Source of the DNA: Oceanicaulis alexandrii DSM 11625 | GTDB lineage: Bacteria; Pseudomonadota; Alphaproteobacteria; Caulobacterales; Maricaulaceae | Direction of reading: 5' to 3' | Length of the DNA stretch: 64,000 bases | Assembly: GCF_000420265.1 (NCBI RefSeq) | Contig: NZ_ATUP01000001.1 | Coordinates: 806,001 to 870,000 of the forward strand | Part shown: positions 59,543 through 64,000 of the stretch, one piece after another | Numbering within the stretch: position 1 is the stretch's first letter | Layout: the number at the start of each line of letters is the position of its first letter | Notes under the pieces: generated by a model | Databases searched by the model: none | What the model was told of the DNA's origin: nothing | The model's input: the letters and a program-made list of their open reading frames with translations, nothing else | Position numbers and translations under genes: made by a program

Positions 59543-61114
59543 ATGCCGTCTGTGATCAGACCGGCTTTTTCAGGACGCGCGCGCTCCGCTCGAAGCGGAC
59601 GACCGCTTGATCTGCACGCCGCCGCCTATGGCCTGCGTGATCTCAATCCTCTGGCCAGCGCCGGACACGCCTTGAACCCGCCCCCAGCGCTCGTGATCGG
59701 ACCGCTTTGTTTTATCCTGGTGTTGGCGGTTCTGTTTCAGGGGCTCGTGCTGATCGCGCTGCTCTGGGCTGCCGCTCTGGGCGTGATCATGTTGAGCGCA
59801 TTGCGGCTCGCCGCGGCCCTCACCCCGGCGCGCTATGCGCCGCGCACGCGTCTTTCAAACCATGACCTGCCCGTGATCAGCGTCATCATCGCGCTGTATG
59901 ACGAGGCGGAGGTGTTGCCCGGTCTGATCGCCGCCCTGTCGCGGCTCGACTATCCGCGGCGCAAGCTCGACATCATCCTGGCGCTGGAAGCCCATGACAC
60001 GGCCACACGCGCCACAGCCCGCGCGCTGGCGGCCCGGCAGGCCTTGCGCGTCGTGGTCCTGCCCCCGCTGGGGCCGATGACAAAACCGCGCGCGCTCAAC
60101 ATGGCGCTGCAGGCGGCGCGGGGTGAGTTGATTGCGGTCTATGACGCCGAAGACTCGCCCCACCGCCAGCAATTGCGTCACGCCGCCGAGGCCTTTGCGG
60201 CGAATCCGGGCCTGGGCGTCGTTCAGGCTCCGCTGGGTTGGTATAATCGTGAAGAAAACTGGCTGACGGCCCAATTCGCGCTGGAATACGCCACCCAGTT
60301 TCACGCCCTCCTGCCGCTGCTGTCTCGGCTGGGCTGGCCGCTGCCGCTCGGAGGGACCAGCAATGTGTTCCGGCGATCCGCGCTGGAGCAGTGCGGCGCC
60401 TGGGATCCGTTCAATGTCACTGAAGACGCAGACCTGGGCTTTCGCTTGGGACGCCAGGGTTGGCGCGCCGGGCTAATCGAGCCGGGCACGCTGGAGGAAG
60501 CGCCGCTCACCCCCCGCGCCTGGACCAATCAGCGCAGCCGCTGGCTGAAAGGCCATTTCGTCACCTGGCTGGTGCATATGCGCGATCCGCGCGGACTAAT
60601 CGACAGCTTGGGTTGGGGCGGCGTGTTCAGCCTCAGCTTCACCGTGCTCGCCAACATGCTCAGCGCGCTGATCCATGCGCCGACCGTGCTGGCGATGGCG
60701 CTCGGCGCGACCCTTCTGGGGCTAGTTCCGGGTTGGGTCGCGCTCTGGACGCTGGGGGCGCTGATGATGGGTTTCGCCTATGGCGCGGCCATGGTCTGCG
60801 CGTTCACCGGCGCGCGCCGGGCGGGCTTCCACCCGACACTCAGCTCTGTGATCAGCATGCCTGCCTATTGGTTGCTGCAGGCGCCCGCCGCGCTCAAGGC
60901 CTTGCGCGAGCTGCACCGGCAGCCCTATCTGTGGGACAAGACCCAACACGGCGTTTCCCGCGCCCGCAGAGAAACGCCTGATGACGCTGCCGATCACACT
61001 CTTGCTCATGCTCGCCACCGCCGGCCTGTTCGCGCTCGCCGCCTGGCGCAGCGGCAGGCCCTCAAATCCGCTCAAGCCGCGTCTTATTCCCTGGACTCTG
61101 CTCAGCATCGCTAG
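59543..61114 (+). CDS. Processive GT2 family glycosyltransferase
   Basis: The 523-residue membrane enzyme likely polymerises or adds sugars from a nucleotide-sugar donor. Two helices (about residues 50-92) precede the catalytic domain: VISVIIALYDEAEVL near 111-125, the metal-binding DAED near 201-204, TEDADLGFRL near 293-302, and QRSRWLKG near 330-337, the QxxRW signature of cellulose-synthase-like enzymes. Helices at about 355-440 follow. The last 45 residues (after about 478) look like random out-of-frame sequence and overlap a small membrane gene in another frame. A CtrA-type box lies upstream. Confidence 0.88.
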   Translation: MPSVIRPAFSGRARSARSGRPLDLHAAAYGLRDLNPLASAGHALNPPPALVIGPLCFILVLAVLFQGLVLIALLWAAALGVIMLSALRLAAALTPARYAPRTRLSNHDLPVISVIIALYDEAEVLPGLIAALSRLDYPRRKLDIILALEAHDTATRATARALAARQALRVVVLPPLGPMTKPRALNMALQAARGELIAVYDAEDSPHRQQLRHAAEAFAANPGLGVVQAPLGWYNREENWLTAQFALEYATQFHALLPLLSRLGWPLPLGGTSNVFRRSALEQCGAWDPFNVTEDADLGFRLGRQGWRAGLIEPGTLEEAPLTPRAWTNQRSRWLKGHFVTWLVHMRDPRGLIDSLGWGGVFSLSFTVLANMLSALIHAPTVLAMALGATLLGLVPGWVALWTLGALMMGFAYGAAMVCAFTGARRAGFHPTLSSVISMPAYWLLQAPAALKALRELHRQPYLWDKTQHGVSRARRETPDDAADHTLAHARHRRPVRARRLAQRQALKSAQAASYSLDSAQHR

Positions 61115-61196
61115 CGGCGTCTTTTTCATGATGCTGCTGGCGCATGTGTTCAGCCATTTCGGTTTTGAAACCGGTCAGCGCTTCATGCCGCGCTAG
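60981..61196 (+). CDS. Small membrane protein overlapping the GT2 gene
   Basis: The 71-residue product has two predicted helices (about residues 4-20 and 38-58), separated by a polar SGRPSNPLKPRLIPW linker. The RP..P.KPRLIPW ... HxF..FGFETG pattern resembles a conserved small membrane protein of Caulobacterales-type bacteria, recalled from pattern and not searched. Its first 134 bases overlap the C-terminal end of the GT2 gene in another frame. It also converges with the VTT gene, overlapping by 14 bases. A real overlap or a frameshift at the end of the GT2 gene are both possible. Confidence 0.65.
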   Translation: MTLPITLLLMLATAGLFALAAWRSGRPSNPLKPRLIPWTLLSIASGVFFMMLLAHVFSHFGFETGQRFMPR

Positions 61197-61845
61197 CACC
61201 GCCCGCGACCAGTATGATCGCCGCCCCCATCATCAGGGCGAACAGCGCCACCACCCCGACGCGCACAACAAGGCGCAGCCCGCTTGGCAGGCGCGCCCAC
61301 AGCCAGAGCACGCGGCGTCCAAAGATGAACAATAAAACGCCCATGGCGCCATAGCGCACCAGCCGCCCCGAAAACGCCGCGAGCACAAACAGGGGCGCCG
61401 GGATCAGCGCTGCGCCCGCGGCGAACGAGCTCAGCTGCACCGGCACCGGCGTCAGCATGGACACGCCCACCGCCCAGGCGCCATAGGCGTCGATCCGCGC
61501 CCGCGCACCCTCCAGCGACACCGCCAGATCGGGCCGTGCGCTGATGAACGCCTCCGCCAGATCAAGCGCCAGACGCCCCGCCCAATAGCTCAGCACACAA
61601 CCCAGCACCGACCCCAATGTCACCACCAGCGTCGCCTCGACCACTTGGCGGCGGCCGCGCAACATGTACGCCAGAAGCGGAAACTCGATCGGCCAGGGCA
61701 AAAGCGTGCTTTCCAGCACCGAGCCGGCAAACAGCGCCGGAAGCGCCAACGGCCCGCGCGCCATACGGTCGAGCCGCGCGCGCCAGAGCCTCAGCCGGCG
61801 CCGCCAGCTTCTGGGTTTTTTGAAAGGCGCGCGGGTCTCGCTCAT
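61183..61845 (-). CDS. VTT/DedA-like membrane protein (YqaA type)
   Basis: The 220-residue protein has about five hydrophobic segments and the VTT pattern: SVLESTLLPWPIEFPLLAY near residues 42-60, GCVLSYWAGRLA near 80-91, and YGAWAVGVSMLTPVPVQLSSFAAGAA near 120-145 (cited in part, TPVPVQLSSFAAG). VTT proteins are scramblase-like and help membrane lipid or undecaprenyl phosphate handling, though this subgroup is little studied. A basic N-terminus precedes the first helix. Its end overlaps the small membrane gene on the other strand by 14 bases. Confidence 0.85.
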   Translation of the reverse strand: MSETRAPFKKPRSWRRRLRLWRARLDRMARGPLALPALFAGSVLESTLLPWPIEFPLLAYMLRGRRQVVEATLVVTLGSVLGCVLSYWAGRLALDLAEAFISARPDLAVSLEGARARIDAYGAWAVGVSMLTPVPVQLSSFAAGAALIPAPLFVLAAFSGRLVRYGAMGVLLFIFGRRVLWLWARLPSGLRLVVRVGVVALFALMMGAAIILVAGGASAA

Positions 61846-61930
61846 GAGACTGACTTACACCGGAAGCGTTAACCGCACACCCGGCGTGTCGCCGCAGGTA
61901 GGGGATTGGGTAGCAATGTCAGGAAAAGCC

Positions 61931-62004
61931 TGGAGCGGGTGAAGGGAATCGAACCCTCGTCTGGAGCTTGGGAAGCTCTCGCTCTACCATTGAGCTACAC
62001 CCGC
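61931..62004 (-). tRNA. tRNA-Gly (CCC anticodon)
   Basis: The 74-base gene has an encoded CCA, a perfect seven-pair acceptor stem (GCGGGTG with CACCCGC), a short D loop, the anticodon loop TTCCCAA (anticodon CCC) and a T arm with TTCGATT. The outermost anticodon pair, 27-43, is A-C. It reads GGG codons. The tRNA lies between the VTT and dCTP deaminase genes, all leftward. Confidence 0.93.
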
Positions 62005-62076
62005 TTGAGCGCGTTGTTTTTATCAGATTGAACAAACCCGGCAAGCAAGCAGACGCAGGACGTGTCTGTGTGCGTC

Positions 62077-63099
62077 CTAGCCCGGCTTGAAATGCTTGGC
62101 GAGCTTCAGGCCCTGGGCCTGATAATTCGAGCCGGCGACGCCATAGGGCGTTTTCACGTCTGACGACATCGGTTCATAGACGAGGCGGGCCACGGCCTGA
62201 CCATGATCAAGGATGAAGGGCACGTCGCGCCCGCGCACTTCCAGCACGGCGCGCGAACCGGCGCCGCCCGCCGCATCCACGCCGAAACCGGGATCAAAAA
62301 AGCCGGCGTAATGGGCGCGGAACTCACCGATTTCGGGCGCGATGGGCGCCATTTCGGCGGCCTGATCCACCGGCACGCTGACGGCTTCGCGCGAACACAG
62401 AATATAGAACTCGCCGGGATCAAGCACGATGCGGCCATTGGGGGCGTAGATCGGCTCCCAGAAGCGCGCAGGATCGTGCGCGCCGACTTTCATCAGGTCC
62501 ACGAGCGGGCTGTGACGCTTGGCGCGATACCCCACGGGCTGGCCGTCCCCGGCCTTGAGGTCGACGGAAAGAGTGACCGCATCGAGCGCCGTCATCTCGC
62601 CCGCGCGCAGGCGCACCTGCACCAGCCGGTCGCCGGGGCGGGCCAGCACCGAGAAGGTGCGCGGGGAAATCTCCACATAGAGCGGGCCTTGATAGCCGGC
62701 GCGCACCTGATCAAAGGCGCTCGACTGATCGCCGATCACGCGGGTGAAGACATCCAGGCGCCCGGTGGAGCTTTTGGGATTGGCGAAGGCCGCGACCGCG
62801 TCGGGCAAACTCAGGCTTTCCTGAATTTCGGCCAGATAAACGCAGCCCGTCTCCAGCACCGCCCCGCCCTCAAGGTCGAGCTCGTGCATCACTACGTCTT
62901 CATCCAGGCAGTCCAGCACGGCGCGCGCAGGTCCGGGCAGGAAACTCGCCCGCAAGCGCCAAGCCCGGCGCGCCAGACGCAGATCAAGGCTCGCAGGCTG
63001 GATCTGCCCGTTTTCCAGCGACTTATCAGACGCGATCCAGCCCTGAGCGACGGCTTCGGACAGGGCGCGGTCAGGCAGAATGCCGGGGGGAAGAGTCAT
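62077..63099 (-). CDS. dcd: dCTP deaminase, two-domain form
   Basis: The enzyme deaminates dCTP to dUTP, the route to dTTP in bacteria that lack other paths. The 340-residue protein is about twice the length of E. coli Dcd and consists of two dUTPase-like domains, as in the alphaproteobacterial two-domain family. Motifs: IQPASLDLRL near residues 33-42, ANPKSSTGRLDVFTRVIGD near 106-124 (cited in part, NPKSSTGRLDVFTRV), and the second-domain AHYAGFFDPGFG near 266-277 with GSRAVLEVRGRDVPF. The C-terminus holds GSNYQAQGL, like the conserved end of such enzymes. The gene is single. Confidence 0.92.
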   Translation of the reverse strand: MTLPPGILPDRALSEAVAQGWIASDKSLENGQIQPASLDLRLARRAWRLRASFLPGPARAVLDCLDEDVVMHELDLEGGAVLETGCVYLAEIQESLSLPDAVAAFANPKSSTGRLDVFTRVIGDQSSAFDQVRAGYQGPLYVEISPRTFSVLARPGDRLVQVRLRAGEMTALDAVTLSVDLKAGDGQPVGYRAKRHSPLVDLMKVGAHDPARFWEPIYAPNGRIVLDPGEFYILCSREAVSVPVDQAAEMAPIAPEIGEFRAHYAGFFDPGFGVDAAGGAGSRAVLEVRGRDVPFILDHGQAVARLVYEPMSSDVKTPYGVAGSNYQAQGLKLAKHFKPG

Positions 63100-63278
63100 C
63101 AGATCAGGGCTTCACAACAGAATCATTTCAGCGGCTCAAGTGTCCGCGCTTGACCCCCGCCTTGTCCAGCAAGCCAGGCCGCCGCACAAGCGCCGCGCTG
63201 CGTGCGGCACTATTTTGCTTGAGCCATGGGCGCTATCTGGGTCTGATACGCGCTCGCTCTTTAAGGGAAGGCCCGCCC

Positions 63279-63671
63279 ATGTATGAAGAAGTCACTCGGG
63301 ACATTCTGATCCGCGTGCGCCCGGCTTTTCGGGACGAGGAGTCCGAACCCGATGAGGGGCGCTATTTCTGGTCCTACACCATCGAGATCGAGAACAAGGG
63401 CCAGGCGGTCGTCCAGTTGATGAGCCGGGAATGGCGCATCACCGACGCCTTCAACCAGACCGAGATCGTGCGCGGGCCCGGCGTGGTCGGCGAACAGCCC
63501 CGGATCAAACCGGGCGAGGTGTTCGCCTATACCTCCGGCGCGCCGCTGGGCACGCCGTCAGGCTTCATGCGCGGCGCCTACACCATGCGCACCGAGGATG
63601 GCGAGAAGTTTGACGCGGTCATTCCAGGCTTTGCGCTGGACTCTCCGTTCAACACCGTGACCTTGCACTAG
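63279..63671 (+). CDS. apaG: ApaG (Co2+/Mg2+ efflux-related protein)
   Basis: ApaG is a small fibronectin III-like protein of unclear role, often linked to ApaH and Co2+ resistance. The 130-residue protein has the family patterns: YFWSYTIEIENKG near residues 28-40, LMSREWRITDAF near 46-57, PGVVGEQPRIKPGEVFAYTSG near 65-85 (cited in part, VVGEQPRIKPGEVF) and a C-terminal FALDSPFNTVTLH. The start is set at 63279, where AAGGG precedes the ATG; longer readings run far beyond the family length. Confidence 0.93.
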   Translation: MYEEVTRDILIRVRPAFRDEESEPDEGRYFWSYTIEIENKGQAVVQLMSREWRITDAFNQTEIVRGPGVVGEQPRIKPGEVFAYTSGAPLGTPSGFMRGAYTMRTEDGEKFDAVIPGFALDSPFNTVTLH

Positions 63672-63690
63672 AGCCGCTTCGGGAAATCCT

Positions 63691-64000
63691 GTGAACGCTT
63701 CGGGCCGCACCGTTCTTTTTGTGCTGGGCGTCATGCTCGCCAGCCTGTCCGCCGCCATGTTCGCGCCGGCGATCGCGGACCTGAATGACGACGCCCAGGC
63801 CGCGCACGCCTTTTTCGGCGCGGGCGGGCTGGGGTTGGCGCTCGGCGGGATCATGACCTTGATGGGCCGCGGCTCGACCAAGGATCTCAGCGCGCGCGGC
63901 GCGATTCTGCTGACGGGCGGCGCGTGGATCGTATTGTCAGTCGCCGCCGCCATCCCGCTGAAACTCTCAGGCCTCGACATCAGCTGGACGGACGCCCTGT
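63691..64000 (+). CDS. trkH: N-terminal part of a TrkH-type potassium transporter (runs off the window)
   Basis: The forward strand is open from a GTG at 63691 to the right edge. The visible 103 residues read as TrkH: a first helix (TVLFVLGVMLASLSAAMFAP), a second (AHAFFGAGGLGLALGGIMTLM), then DLSARGAILLTGGAWIVLSVAAAIPL, the conserved LSARGAxLLT region, and SWTDAL before the edge. TrkH moves K+ with the TrkA partner. The GTG start has only a weak ribosome-binding site; an internal ATG fifteen codons in is possible. The gene is 19 bases after apaG. Confidence 0.8.
   Translation, partial: MNASGRTVLFVLGVMLASLSAAMFAPAIADLNDDAQAAHAFFGAGGLGLALGGIMTLMGRGSTKDLSARGAILLTGGAWIVLSVAAAIPLKLSGLDISWTDAL

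Noticed and set aside
1-64000. Prophage, insertion sequences, CRISPR arrays, integrons or toxin-antitoxin pairs
   Set aside because: No integrase, transposase, phage structural gene, regular spaced repeat array or recognisable toxin was seen. The only XRE gene is tied to membrane proteins, not to a known toxin family.

Overview
The window is GC-rich, densely packed chromosomal DNA from an alphaproteobacterium, most probably a stalked or dimorphic marine type (Caulobacterales/Maricaulales-like). The evidence is the gene content: a class I (archaeal-type) lysyl-tRNA synthetase, a UrcA-family protein, DUF6111 and DUF1285 genes in one run with a CoA-type Nudix hydrolase and a CCA-adding enzyme, a Bkd-type 2-oxoacid dehydrogenase, a two-domain dCTP deaminase, and a full TTAA-N7-TTAA CtrA-type box. 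The species assignment is inference. No phage, transposase, CRISPR array, rRNA or origin was seen.

Layout. 1-1287: the start of a TPR-like gene, then divergent hemF. 1372-6484: an unknown gene, then a leftward five-gene coupled run (DUF1285, Nudix, DUF6111, CCA enzyme, unknown membrane-anchored protein). 6551-13203: a divergent rightward MoxR / DUF58 / BatA-DUF4159 / VWA-like operon. 13313-16047: pirin, a small lipoprotein, queC-queE (leftward) and cutA. 16064-21197: a hybrid histidine kinase with a degenerate receiver, a DUF3299 lipoprotein and a coupled envelope trio. 21307-25586: an RND efflux pump with its adaptor under a palindromic operator. 25786-29561: a CAU tRNA, a large chemoreceptor, a TonB-like protein and a CDF metal exporter. 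29617-37517: lpdA, a serine hydrolase, thioesterase-tetR, a repeat-rich spacer and the bkdA1-bkdA2-bkdB operon. 37777-41064: a small unknown gene, a thiolase and mnmA. 41257-44300: two adjacent chemoreceptors. 44400-48628: ychF, a crotonase, a Bcr/CflA-type exporter and rlmJ. 48779-53012: two secreted peptidases. 53088-56231: apt, urcA and lysS. 56350-58090: an XRE-regulated five-gene membrane locus with twin operators. 58233-64000: peroxiredoxin, SixA-like phosphatase, a GT2 glycosyltransferase with an overlapping small membrane gene, a VTT/DedA-like protein, tRNA-Gly, dCTP deaminase, apaG and the start of trkH.

How the parts work together. The bkd genes, lpdA, the thiolase and the crotonase would supply branched-chain amino acid and acyl-CoA breakdown. 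QueC and QueE are two steps of 7-deazaguanine synthesis, and MnmA and the CCA enzyme also serve tRNA. The exporters, adaptor, peptidases and lipoproteins belong to the envelope. Most of the window is ordinary housekeeping and accessory chromosome. The most interesting signals are regulatory: twin GTAAAG-N4-CTTCAC boxes upstream of the XRE locus, a perfect 33-nt palindrome covering the ribosome-binding site of the thioesterase-tetR operon, an intrinsic terminator inside the apt leader, an operator centred on the -10 of the RND pump, and several hairpins that enclose Shine-Dalgarno sequences. I did not find a clearly new multi-gene defence or biosynthetic system. The XRE membrane locus and the envelope trio are the best candidates for undescribed systems.
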